A DNA stretch of 64,000 nt, taken from assembly GCA_902775975.1 (NCBI GenBank), contig CACYOC010000001.1, forward strand, positions 119,781 through 183,780, given 5' to 3'. This document shows, piece by piece, positions 36,401 to 44,686 of the stretch. Source of the DNA: an uncultured Bacteroidales bacterium. Its GTDB lineage: Bacteria > Bacteroidota > Bacteroidia > Bacteroidales > Bacteroidaceae. The translations under genes and the position numbers were made by a program. Numbering within the stretch: the stretch's first letter is position 1; each line of letters starts with the position of its first letter. The notes under the pieces were generated by a model that was not told where the DNA came from, searched no databases, and saw only the letters and a list, made by a program, of their open reading frames with translations.

Positions 36401-36611
36401 ACTGGGTAACATGGAACTGTCTTACGGTGGAGCACCAATCAACCCAAGCGACAGGACTTCTGTCATAGTTATAGATGGCACTCCTACAGGTGTGGATGCA
36501 ATAGAGGCAAATGAAGCTTCATCATCTTTTGTAGGAAAGTTCATTAAAGACAATCAGATTATAATAATGAAGAGTGGCAAGAAGTATTCTGTTTGTGGAC
36601 AGGAGAAATAA
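33450..36611 (+). CDS. BspA-like leucine-rich repeat surface protein with cohesin-like and dockerin-like domains
   Basis: 1053 residues with signal peptide (to about SFAHD). Residues about 60-620 are LRR_5 repeats of roughly 23 residues (pattern SIPNSVxxIGxxAFxGC). Then a cohesin-like beta domain (about 650-780), a dockerin type I-like pair of Ca-binding loops (about 792-847: GDTDGNGKVTVNDAV, DLDGNGEITVND), a second cohesin-like domain (about 855-1010), and a C-terminal GKFIKDNQIIIMKSGKKY, a sorting-type end different from the GLYIVNG tag. BspA-type LRRs mediate binding to host matrix, fibrinogen or other cells. AT-richer than its neighbours. It has a long structured leader and a strong terminator. 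Confidence 0.88.
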   Translation: MKRLLTLTTLLLLAIASFAHDFEVDGIYYAITSATDKTVAVSYQGNSSGEYSNEYSGSIVIPETVGYDDVTYAVTSIKEAAFANCTELESISIPNSVVTIGRDAFSGTAWYNNQPDGVVYAGKVVYCYKGSMPQNTSIKLQDGTVSIAYAAFGAQTNLNYIEIPNSVLSIAESAFGGCTGLTSIVLSNSMKAIEKYTFDGCNGLETVTIPEGIEYIDIAAFRGCSRLSSLSIPNSMTFIGPSSFESCSKLSQLDLGSGVTTIAGNAFNGCEQLQTVEFPATLTAIGERAFCGTGLTSVTILNNVTTVDQGAFMNCSSLKTAVLPDNMKDIPNSLFRDCKSLTSVQFPNNVKTIGDQTFYGCTALTTMDIPEGITTIGKNAFSGCKNLASVKIPNTVDEIGNSAFGGCASLTSIALPDGLTVIRDGVFAACTGLTSIEIPSSVTMIGSEAFAGCIGFTEFEIPSQINSFGRAVFSGCTGLTSITLPQGVTNITEEMFGGCTNLSSVTIPNSVQGIGRWAFSGCSSLQSINLPEGVKSISDGAFMYSGLKSINLPNSLTYIGENAFSQCSNLLQITIPKSVSWIGYNVFVGCPSLETIYCNIVSPTSSTRAGFDQSVYKDAALYVPNGTREKYLALDGWKNFVRIRDVEPSTDNVLALSNFETYAGKQIVLPIEMNNTANITAFQFDLYLPDGVTIAKDEDNEYIIDLSDRATKSHSISFSQQADGAMRLICTSMSSTAFKGNSGSIVNITLDVAPEMSKGDYIIKVRDIELSDGTPYNPLDIKATLTVKTYSPGDTDGNGKVTVNDAVCIINYILGTPGEGFVEEAADLDGNGEITVNDVVILINDFILGGNSQNSLYLNLEQVATADEDYLYINDINMKAGETREVEVYMNTARTDIQGLQCDIYLPEGIEFVYEEDGGERYYAEAGGRAARSHSVAAKVQADGALRVVETSTSGAKFKDNDQAVFVFQIKAKDDMPAGNAEIKLGNMELSYGGAPINPSDRTSVIVIDGTPTGVDAIEANEASSSFVGKFIKDNQIIIMKSGKKYSVCGQEK

Positions 36612-36650
36612 CAGAACATCACACCACTTAAATAGTTCAATTAAATAACG

Positions 36651-36690
36651 ACACCCTATCTTTAAGCAAAAGATGGGGTGTTGTTATTGT
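36651..36690 (+). terminator. Rho-independent terminator after the LRR gene
   Basis: ACACCCTATCTTT, loop AAGCA, AAAGATGGGGTGT: a 13-bp stem with one G:T pair, followed by a T-rich tail. It lies about 40 bp after the stop codon. The rest of the spacer to 36831 shows nothing further that I can support. Confidence 0.8.
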
Positions 36691-36831
36691 TAGTTATAAA
36701 ATTTTAGTCAAATAGAAGTTTGCAGAAACTAAGTCACATTGGCGGGGCAATTTGTTCTCTATTTATAGAGGAAAGATACAAAGAAAAAAAATGAATTGGC
36801 GACAATTTTTCCCAAGAAACGTCTCTTAAGT

Positions 36832-38613
36832 ATGAAACATGCACTCATTCTTATCAGTCTCTTCTGCTGCATGAGCCTCAGCGCAGCAGACTTGTTTATC
36901 ACCCCCGACTCGTCGCTGGTGGATGCCGTCCGCAAAGCACGCGAAATGCGGCGACTGGGAAAGGCCACCGAGGTCACTATCCACTTAGCGGAAGGTACCT
37001 ACTTTTTATACGAGCCGCTACGTCTGCGTCCTGAGGACAGTGGACTTACCATCGAGGGCAACAATGCCGTCATCAGCGGCGGACTGCCCATCAGCGGTTG
37101 GAAGAAACAGGGCAAGTTGCTCGTGGCTGACGTGCCCGACTTCAACGGTTGCCCCATCGACTTCCGCCAGTTGTGGATAAATGGACGGAAAGCCGTCCGT
37201 GCCCGTGACGTCTCTGACTTTGAACAGATGCACCGCATCCTGACGTACGACAAAAAGAACCACGTGTTGTGGATTCCCAGGAAGGCAGTGGAGAAGCTGA
37301 AGTCTTATCTATCACCTATCACCTCTCACCTATCACCACTGGAAATGGTGCTTCACGAGATGTGGTGTACGTCGAACCTGCGCATCAAGTCACTGACCCC
37401 TCAGGGAGATTCCGTTGCTGTCCGCTTCCACAATCCTGAAGGACCTATCCAGTTCCAGCACCCATGGCCTTCGCCTATGACACCCGACACAAAACACCCG
37501 TCACCGTTCTATCTGACGAACGCCAAGGAGCTGTTGGACGAACCCGGTGAATGGTACCATGATATCCGAGGGCATAAGTTATACTATATGCCTCGGATAA
37601 ATGAGAAATTAGAAATGAGAAATGAGAAATTGAGTGCCACCGTTCCTGTATTGGAGACGCTGGTGGAATTCATCGGTACTGCCGAGCGTCCTGTGCGCCA
37701 CATCACCATCAAGGGCGTCACTTTCAGCCACACCACATGGATGCGTCCTTCGGAGAAAGGTCACGTTCCTTTGCAGGCAGGCATGTACCTGACCGAGGCT
37801 TACAAGCTGCGCCCACAGATTGACCGTCCCAACAACCACAAACTCGACAATCAGGGCTGGCTCGGTCGTGCCGATGCTGCCGTAGAGTTGCACTATACGG
37901 AAGACGTCAACTTCGACGGATGCCGTTTCGAGCATTTGGGTGGCAGCGGTGTTGACTACGTCACCCATTGCAAAGGCGGAACGGTCAGCCACTGCACGTT
38001 CACCGACATTGCCATGAACGGCTACGTCTGCGGCTCGTTCTCTCCCGAAGGTCTGGAGACGCACCTGCCCTATCAGCCTACCGACTTCCGTGAGGTATGC
38101 ACCGGACAAGTCGTTGAGCAGTCTGTGTTCTACAACGTTACCAACGAGGACTGGGGCTGTGTGGCTATCTGCGCAGGATATGTCAATGGCATCACCATTG
38201 ACCACAACACCATCCACGACATCAGCTACACCGGCATTTCCCTGGGTTGGGGCTGGAACCGCGACTTGGTGTGCATGAAGGACAATAAGGTTCACGCCAA
38301 CCTCATCTACAACTATGCCCAGCACATGTACGACTGTGCCGGTATCTATACCCTCGGCAACCAGCCGGGCACGCTGATTACAGAGAATGTAGTCCGCGAC
38401 ATTGCCAAGCCGTCATACGTCCACGACCCCAACCATTGGTTCTATCTCTATACCGATGAAGGCAGCAGCAACATCACGTTGCGCGACAACTGGACGCCCG
38501 AGGAAAAGTTTCTGAAGAATGCCAACGGCCCTGATAATGTCTGGGAAAACAACGGCCCACAGGTCAGCCAGACGATTCAAGACGCCGCCGGAGCGAGAAT
38601 GACAGGCTACTAG
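36832..38613 (+). CDS. Secreted right-handed beta-helix protein, GH141-like paralogue
   Basis: 593 residues from ATG 36832 (MKHALILISLFCCMSLSAAD signal peptide); an in-frame TTG at 36796 lies too far upstream. It parallels the gene at 24246: LRLRPEDSGLTIEG, ISGGLPISGWK, DWGCVAICAGYVNG, YTGISLGWGWN, YDCAGIYTLGNQPG. It is about 70 residues longer. Two in-frame simple-sequence insertions are visible: KSYLSPITSHLSPLE (37306-37337, TATCACC repeats) and NEKLEMRNEKLSA (37592-37635, AATGAGAAATTAG repeats). A GH141-type glycosidase is the best guess; the substrate may be a pectic or fucosylated glycan. Confidence 0.78.
   Translation: MKHALILISLFCCMSLSAADLFITPDSSLVDAVRKAREMRRLGKATEVTIHLAEGTYFLYEPLRLRPEDSGLTIEGNNAVISGGLPISGWKKQGKLLVADVPDFNGCPIDFRQLWINGRKAVRARDVSDFEQMHRILTYDKKNHVLWIPRKAVEKLKSYLSPITSHLSPLEMVLHEMWCTSNLRIKSLTPQGDSVAVRFHNPEGPIQFQHPWPSPMTPDTKHPSPFYLTNAKELLDEPGEWYHDIRGHKLYYMPRINEKLEMRNEKLSATVPVLETLVEFIGTAERPVRHITIKGVTFSHTTWMRPSEKGHVPLQAGMYLTEAYKLRPQIDRPNNHKLDNQGWLGRADAAVELHYTEDVNFDGCRFEHLGGSGVDYVTHCKGGTVSHCTFTDIAMNGYVCGSFSPEGLETHLPYQPTDFREVCTGQVVEQSVFYNVTNEDWGCVAICAGYVNGITIDHNTIHDISYTGISLGWGWNRDLVCMKDNKVHANLIYNYAQHMYDCAGIYTLGNQPGTLITENVVRDIAKPSYVHDPNHWFYLYTDEGSSNITLRDNWTPEEKFLKNANGPDNVWENNGPQVSQTIQDAAGARMTGY
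37306..37337 (+). repeat. TATCACC simple repeat inside the coding region
   Basis: TATCTATCACCTATCACC plus TCTCACCTATCACC, read in frame as YLSPITSHLSP between two conserved segments of the GH141-like protein. Confidence 0.65.
37592..37635 (+). repeat. AATGAGAAAT simple repeat inside the coding region
   Basis: AAATGAGAAATTAGAAATGA repeats read as NEKLEMRNEKLS. The same words are intergenic at 8020-8051 and, reversed, at 52640-52685 and 55094-55145. Confidence 0.7.
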
Positions 38614-38680
38614 CATTACGACTCATCAACGAATGATTGTTTTTACAAAAGAGAATAATATAATACCATAACGTTATCAC

Positions 38681-39997
38681 ATGCCAGCAATATTCAGTCG
38701 CATCAAAAAGGAAGATTCCGAGAACACCCGCCAGTGGGACTTGCTCATCAACCAACTCATGAAGGGCAATGTCATACCCGTGATAGGACCTGAGTTTCTT
38801 GTTGATGACGAAAAAGGATCGAATCCGCATCAGATACTCATTGACGACCTGGCAGAGGCTTACGATATCCATTCGCATCCACAGTCTTTCTCCGAATTAC
38901 TTTACGACAAAGACTTTGATGCCAACGACCGCAAGAATATCTATGCCATGTTGGGCGACGCTTTCAGTCAACCTCTCTTCAAGCCCTCTCAACTGCTCAT
39001 GCGTCTGCTGGGCAGCAAGCGGTTTCCCTTTGTCATTACTACCTCTTTCACTCCCGTCGTGGAAGATGCTATGAGAGAAATCTGGGGTAATGACCGGTTG
39101 CGTGTCATGAAATTCACCAACGACCCTTCCCACAATAGCGACATCAGCACACGTTCCGACATCAGCAAACCGACGGTTTACTATATGTTCGGAAAGGTGT
39201 GCAGTTCAGAGAAAAAGTATGTTGTTACCGATTATGACATGCTTTCGTTCTGTCGTTCCTGGCTCAGTTCTGCGGAACGCCCACAAAATTTAGCTGCCGA
39301 ATTACAATCCAAATACCTGCTGATACTGGGCAACAACTACTCCGATTGGCTGAGCCGTTTCGTCTGTTTCTCTTTGAAAGCACATCTGGATTCCCAGCCT
39401 ATGGGTATGGTCATCGACCCCATGGCAGAGGATAGCTTTCTACAATTCATGAAACGCATTGACACTTTCACACAAAAAGACGCTGAGGAAGTCATCAACA
39501 AGATTGAAGCCATGGTCGCTCAGCGGGAAAGCGAGCAGCCTCATTCTCTGAACAATACCCCTTGGCAAGACACCGATGTGTTTATCAGCTACTCCAGAGC
39601 TGACGCCACAGTAACGGAACAACTCTATAAAACGCTCCAAGCCAGAGGAATCAACGTATGGTACGACCGTAATAGTCTCAGCTATGGCGGCAACTTCATG
39701 AACGAAATCATTGCAGGAATCAAATCGACAAAACTGTTTGTTCCCATCATTACTCATAACATTCAAGAGCAGCACAATGAGTACCACCCCTATCGTACGG
39801 AGTGGAAGACTGCCATTGAGTTAGCTTCTGGATACGGACGGACGTTTATTGTGCCCGTTAGTGAGAATGATTTCGACTTCTATGCCAGCGATATCCCATC
39901 CGAACTGAAGTCCAGCAATGCCTACCTCTATGACAAAACATCTCCGGACTTTGAAGCCCTGGCTGATGAGATACAGAAGTTGCTTGCCCATCTATAA
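38681..39997 (+). CDS. SIR2-like/TIR protein, candidate effector of a conflict system
   Basis: 438 residues, soluble. Residues about 25-275 follow the SIR2-like pattern found in TIR-linked proteins (GNVIPVIGPEFL, then FPFVITTSFTPVVEDAM where active proteins usually have TTN-x-D, then LLILGNNYSDWLSRF). The usual N-x-D is replaced by S-x-T, so NAD hydrolysis by this domain is doubtful. Residues about 297-435 are a TIR domain (DVFISYSRADATV, NVWYDRNSLSYGGNF, candidate catalytic Glu374 in RTEW). TIR domains of immune proteins cleave NAD+ or make nucleotide signals. The STAND gene follows after 18 bp, so the two are very likely one operon. Confidence 0.83.
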   Translation: MPAIFSRIKKEDSENTRQWDLLINQLMKGNVIPVIGPEFLVDDEKGSNPHQILIDDLAEAYDIHSHPQSFSELLYDKDFDANDRKNIYAMLGDAFSQPLFKPSQLLMRLLGSKRFPFVITTSFTPVVEDAMREIWGNDRLRVMKFTNDPSHNSDISTRSDISKPTVYYMFGKVCSSEKKYVVTDYDMLSFCRSWLSSAERPQNLAAELQSKYLLILGNNYSDWLSRFVCFSLKAHLDSQPMGMVIDPMAEDSFLQFMKRIDTFTQKDAEEVINKIEAMVAQRESEQPHSLNNTPWQDTDVFISYSRADATVTEQLYKTLQARGINVWYDRNSLSYGGNFMNEIIAGIKSTKLFVPIITHNIQEQHNEYHPYRTEWKTAIELASGYGRTFIVPVSENDFDFYASDIPSELKSSNAYLYDKTSPDFEALADEIQKLLAHL

Positions 39998-40015
39998 CCC
40001 ATCTTAAAAGCTGCT

Positions 40016-43000
40016 ATGAACAACCCAACAAATACACACGAAGCGCCTACTCAGAGCCACAGGTTGAGCAATCCCTGGAAAGGTCTGGACTCCTATCAGG
40101 AAACTGACCGCTTATATGGTCGCGACGAAGAGATAGAACTCTTGTTCAGCCGCATTGAGTATAACATCCAAACCGTGGTGTATAGTCGCTCTGGCATTGG
40201 CAAATCTTCCATCATCAATGCCGGCATCTTTCCCAAAGCCCGCCAAGCAGGAATGTTGCCTGTAGGCATTCGTCTGCAACATACCACTGACAAGCGCTAT
40301 CCTAATACTCCATACATAGAACAAGTACGCCACGCGGTGGAAAGTGCGCTGCAAGCCAGCGGTGGAAGAATTGAGGAAGTTGTTCCTCACACCAGCAACC
40401 ATGAGGAGACGCTATGGGAATATCTTCATCGCTATCGTTTCTGGCTTTCCGAGGATGACATACGTCCTGTCGTGCCACTTCTTGTCTTTGACCAGTTCGA
40501 GGAAATCTTCACGTTAGAGAAAGACCATCACCACGTCACTGATTTCTTTGAACAGGTAGCCGATCTCTTAAACGGCATCATGCCAGAATATCTCTCTGCC
40601 GAGCGGAGCAACATCATTTCTGACCCTACAGGAACCACAGTCAATAGGTCGGCTTTGTTCCGTGGCATGCGAGAGCGCCAGCGTAACCATCAGCAGCAAT
40701 ATATTCAGGAAGACAATTTCCGCATCGTGTTCACACTCCGCGAAGATTATTTGTCTTACTTGGAACGAAACACGACCCTCATTCCTTCGCTCAAGTTAAA
40801 CAGATACTGTCTGTTGCCTATTAACGAAGAACAGGCGGCAACCATCATCATGGAGCCACGACCAGGATTAGTGGACAAAGACGTTGCCATACTGATTATT
40901 CAGAAGATTACTGGCGAAACAGATTTCCAGCTGGACGGTCGTCCGGCAATCTTTGTCGATTCAGCTATTTTGTCATTATACCTGAGTCGCCTGTATGCAA
41001 TGATTCCGGAAGGGGAAAATAAAATAACCGCCGAGTTGGTCAATACTTTTGGCGACAACATCATACAAGATTTCTATCTCGAGGCCTGTTCCGGCATCAG
41101 CGAAAAATCAGTAGAGTATCTTGAAGACAACCTGCTGAACAATGAAGGACGTCGCGAGAACATCTCTGTCTATAACGCCAAGCATATTGGCGGTCTTACC
41201 GATGAAGAACTGACCTATCTGTGTGAAGAGAAAAAGTTGCTTCGTCGCTTTGCTTACAGCGGTGATATGCGACTTGAATACATCCACGACATATTGTGCC
41301 CCATCATCAAAGATCGTCGTGACTTACGCCTGATGATGAGAGCACAGGAAGAAGAGCGCAGGAAAATCTTAGAGAAAGAACGTCACAAAAGAGAACTGCT
41401 TGAGCTAAAAGCGAAAGCCGACCGCCGCCATTACCGCCAGCGTCTTTGGAGTGTTGCCGTTCTATTGTTAGTCGTTGTGGGGGCATGGATCTATCATCAA
41501 TGGATGAACGAATGGGAATCACATGCTTATTACGAGAACTTCATACAAGTCAACGGATGGCCCGTTGGCGTAGGTCCCGAACTCAGTGAGAGTAAGGCCT
41601 TGAACCGTTCAGTTTGCTATAAGCTAAAGAAACAGGGGCATCGTAGCGACACCCCATTTACCGAAGTCGAGGTCACTACACCCGATGGTCTGCTTCACAA
41701 CACCCGAGGCAACCAGTTGGTTGATGGCGGTGAGGGACATGATGAAAAAGCAGCAATCTTTAAACGTCTGCTGAAGAGAACGATGTACTACGTATTCAGA
41801 ACTACTCAAACAGGCGATTCTGCGAAGGTTACAAAGATGGAGATGCTTGACAAGGACAAATCGACACTGTTTGTTGTCACCTATTTCGACAGCACTGAAG
41901 ACCACGAAACCACGCATTCCTCACGGAAAGCCGCAAACAAGCCCTTTGTCTGGGCAGTCTTCACCGATGCGATGGGAGCACCATTACAAGTATGTGACAA
42001 CGGCGCCGACCGTATGCAGATATTCCTCGACGCTAATGGCAAAGAGGAAAAGTACATGTTCTTCGACAGTAGTGGAGCTCCTTGTCAAAACGACATGGAC
42101 TATTACGGCTACCGTGCCCATTATGATGCCCAGAACCATATAGACTCCATCTGGATACTCAACCCCTTTAGCGAAGCTCAGTTCATGGAACTGCATCAAT
42201 ATACTGACAGCAGTATGACAACTATCTATACAGACCTCAGCGGTAAGCCTATCAATCATCAGTCATTAGGCTATCACCGCCGAGTGGCCATCAGTGACCC
42301 ACAGGGCAACGTCGTCCACAAGGAGTATTTTGATGCCTCTGGCGGTTATGTCAATCCGCTCGTTCGCTCGGCCATTGTCGATTTTGAATTCGATGAGATG
42401 AACCGTCGAGTGCTCACCTTGGACTACGATGGAGAGGGGAAACCCTATACTCAGAATCCTAAGTTCTATCCTCGCCGCGAATATTGTTACGTGGGCAACA
42501 CCCTTGAGCTACTGAGTGAACGCGATTATCGTTGGGATCCACTCCGCAAGCAGATGTACGAGGTGAAACGCTTTGTGCAACGTCCGTTTGGAAGTGTGGC
42601 TGAATACAAGACTATCAATTTTGAGAAAGGTACTTACCGCATGAAGCGTGTCGAACGCAACGAGAACTACGAACCCATCTCTGTATCTTACTATGGCAAA
42701 GACGATAATCCTGTCATTGACAGCATTGAGCAATTCCATAAACACATCATAGAAGAGCGGATAAATGCCGACGGTCTTAAAATTGTTGTCCATCGCTATT
42801 ACAATGTCAAGGGAGAGCTGTTCTCGGCGCCAGGTTATCGCGACTATGCCATAGACTCTTGTACCTATAGTGCTGCCGGCGAACTACTTGGTCGCGTCTG
42901 TTACGACAGTGACACTACCATTGTCAAGTCTCAAGGCTATGAATACCGCGATGGTGTCGAGGTGACCCGTTATGCCCTAGGCATTCATGGACAACCTATC

Positions 43001-43573
43001 CGTTGTCCGCAATGGGAGCGCGACGGCTTGTGCTATTATCGGCTCCAGAATGTTAAGTCCATGGACAATATCCTGACGTTTGTCAAACCGATGAATGAAT
43101 ACGGCACTCTGTCGTGGGCTTACGATGGCAACGACCCCTGGGGTATCTCGGAAACACGCGACCAGAATCTTATCACCACAAATATGGGTGGCGGGTGGAA
43201 GCGCGAGACTATCACTATGGTTTATGCCGACCACATCCCTATCAAAGCACCCGCTGTAGCCTATGTCCACCTGACACGTAAGGACTGTACGGCCGACAGG
43301 ATAGGGCTCCGTGATGGAGACTTGTTGCTCAGCATTGGTAATTGGCAATACACACCATCAGACGACGCCGTCAGCAAAGCTCAGAAACAATGGAGTCTGA
43401 TTGGCACACAACCTATGGAAATACGTGTTGCCCGCTTTCATCAGCGACAGTACCGTTGGCAGATACTCACTTTCAGCGTGCCTCGCTCCCACAGAGCCTT
43501 TGGCTGCGAAATATATCCCATCTATTACACAGACGAAGAATTCAGAATCTTCAATAAAATCTTTGAACAATGA
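40016..43573 (+). CDS. Membrane STAND NTPase with periplasmic repeat and PDZ-like regions
   Basis: 1185 residues. The N-terminal NTPase (about 20-430) has Walker A SRSGIGKSS (K63) and Walker B LLVFDQFEEIF (D159, E163), the STAND (nSTAND1-like) pattern, followed by a winged-helix-like region and a charged coiled coil (EEERRKILEKERHKRELLEL). A single transmembrane helix lies at about 480-497 (VAVLLLVVVGAWIY). The remaining 680 residues hold repeated YD/aromatic-Gly units (DANGKEEKYMFFDSSGAP, DPQGNVVHKEYFDASGG) and a PDZ-like end (about 1078-1158: RIGLRDGDLLLSIGN). Topology predicts a cytosolic NTPase and outward-facing sensor. It overlaps the next gene by 4 bp (ATGA). Confidence 0.8.
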   Translation: MNNPTNTHEAPTQSHRLSNPWKGLDSYQETDRLYGRDEEIELLFSRIEYNIQTVVYSRSGIGKSSIINAGIFPKARQAGMLPVGIRLQHTTDKRYPNTPYIEQVRHAVESALQASGGRIEEVVPHTSNHEETLWEYLHRYRFWLSEDDIRPVVPLLVFDQFEEIFTLEKDHHHVTDFFEQVADLLNGIMPEYLSAERSNIISDPTGTTVNRSALFRGMRERQRNHQQQYIQEDNFRIVFTLREDYLSYLERNTTLIPSLKLNRYCLLPINEEQAATIIMEPRPGLVDKDVAILIIQKITGETDFQLDGRPAIFVDSAILSLYLSRLYAMIPEGENKITAELVNTFGDNIIQDFYLEACSGISEKSVEYLEDNLLNNEGRRENISVYNAKHIGGLTDEELTYLCEEKKLLRRFAYSGDMRLEYIHDILCPIIKDRRDLRLMMRAQEEERRKILEKERHKRELLELKAKADRRHYRQRLWSVAVLLLVVVGAWIYHQWMNEWESHAYYENFIQVNGWPVGVGPELSESKALNRSVCYKLKKQGHRSDTPFTEVEVTTPDGLLHNTRGNQLVDGGEGHDEKAAIFKRLLKRTMYYVFRTTQTGDSAKVTKMEMLDKDKSTLFVVTYFDSTEDHETTHSSRKAANKPFVWAVFTDAMGAPLQVCDNGADRMQIFLDANGKEEKYMFFDSSGAPCQNDMDYYGYRAHYDAQNHIDSIWILNPFSEAQFMELHQYTDSSMTTIYTDLSGKPINHQSLGYHRRVAISDPQGNVVHKEYFDASGGYVNPLVRSAIVDFEFDEMNRRVLTLDYDGEGKPYTQNPKFYPRREYCYVGNTLELLSERDYRWDPLRKQMYEVKRFVQRPFGSVAEYKTINFEKGTYRMKRVERNENYEPISVSYYGKDDNPVIDSIEQFHKHIIEERINADGLKIVVHRYYNVKGELFSAPGYRDYAIDSCTYSAAGELLGRVCYDSDTTIVKSQGYEYRDGVEVTRYALGIHGQPIRCPQWERDGLCYYRLQNVKSMDNILTFVKPMNEYGTLSWAYDGNDPWGISETRDQNLITTNMGGGWKRETITMVYADHIPIKAPAVAYVHLTRKDCTADRIGLRDGDLLLSIGNWQYTPSDDAVSKAQKQWSLIGTQPMEIRVARFHQRQYRWQILTFSVPRSHRAFGCEIYPIYYTDEEFRIFNKIFEQ

Positions 43574-44631
43574 CAGACAACAATAGCAACATTCCCTCCC
43601 CTAACCTGAGCACTCCCCAATCGCCAACGCCACAGGAGGAAGGTGATGAGATAGTACGCCACATGGCAGTAGAAAGTCAGCTACGCGGACAGGAATCCAA
43701 TCTTCAAGAACTTGTCAGCCGGACTCTGGCATCTATGCAAGACGATGAAGATGACAGCGAGCTACAATCCCTTGACAAGAGAAAGAGGAACTATGCGCGA
43801 TACCTATTATATGTATTGGCAGCTGTCGTTATTGGTCTGGCAGTATTCTTTCTGAAGGGTCTCTTCAACACTGACGAAATACGGAAAGATCACGATGTAG
43901 TGACAGTAGCTGAAAAGTACGAGACCATCAGCGTCCGCGGTTGCAGTTTCAACATGGTCAGCGTGAAAGGAGGTACATTCACCATGGGTGTCAACACACA
44001 TGATGGCGATGAAGACAATGACGAAGCACCCACACAGACCGTAACACTCAGCGACTTCAACATTGGAGAGACAGAAGTGACACAGGGACTGTGGCGAGCA
44101 GTTATGGGCGAACTGCTTATCAAACCCGATGGCGACAACCACCCCATGAAGAATGTTAGCTGGGATGACTGCATCAAGTTCATCAAGCGCCTCAACCAAC
44201 TCACCGGCCACCATTTCCACCTCCCCAGCGAGGCCCAATGGGAGTATGCCGCAAAGGGTGGATGCAAGTCTCACGACTATAAGTACTCAGGCAGCAATAA
44301 CATTGACGAGGTGGCATGGTATTCATCAAACAGTTGGGACAAGGGCAAGGATTCGCCCGACTTCGGAAATCATGCCGTCGGACAGTTAAAACCCAACGAA
44401 CTGGGTCTTTATGATATGTCGGGCAATGTTTGGGAATGGTGCCAGGATATGTACACCAACTATGACGGCAAACCGAAGACAGACCCTATCGCTACATCCG
44501 ATGCCGGAACATTCCGCGTGAATCGTGGCGGTTCCTGGGACTACATCTCCGACAGCGCACGCAGTGCCAATCGCCGCAACCGCACTCCAGACTTCCGCAA
44601 TTTCAACATTGGTTTCAGACTGGCAGAATAG
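43570..44631 (+). CDS. Membrane-anchored FGE-sulfatase-like protein lacking catalytic cysteines
   Basis: 353 residues. An acidic cytosolic N-terminus (1-70), a transmembrane helix (about 77-97: RYLLYVLAAVVIGLAVFF), then an FGE-sulfatase/SUMF1 domain (about 115-353: MVSVKGGTFTMGV, ETEVTQGLWRAVMG, HLPSEAQWEYAAKGG, GLYDMSGNVWEW, GFRLAE). Formylglycine-generating enzymes carry two Cys after RGGS; here the segment is NRGGSWDYISDSARSANRR with neither, so it is probably a binding domain with the C-type-lectin-like fold. The type II topology puts it outside the inner membrane, on the same side as the STAND C-terminus. Start and stop overlap with the STAND gene mean coupled translation. Confidence 0.85.
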   Translation: MTDNNSNIPSPNLSTPQSPTPQEEGDEIVRHMAVESQLRGQESNLQELVSRTLASMQDDEDDSELQSLDKRKRNYARYLLYVLAAVVIGLAVFFLKGLFNTDEIRKDHDVVTVAEKYETISVRGCSFNMVSVKGGTFTMGVNTHDGDEDNDEAPTQTVTLSDFNIGETEVTQGLWRAVMGELLIKPDGDNHPMKNVSWDDCIKFIKRLNQLTGHHFHLPSEAQWEYAAKGGCKSHDYKYSGSNNIDEVAWYSSNSWDKGKDSPDFGNHAVGQLKPNELGLYDMSGNVWEWCQDMYTNYDGKPKTDPIATSDAGTFRVNRGGSWDYISDSARSANRRNRTPDFRNFNIGFRLAE

Positions 44632-44686
44632 ACTCTCGCGCCACACGACCATCAAAACGTTTACCCCCTTTTCACTCATCAGAAAT

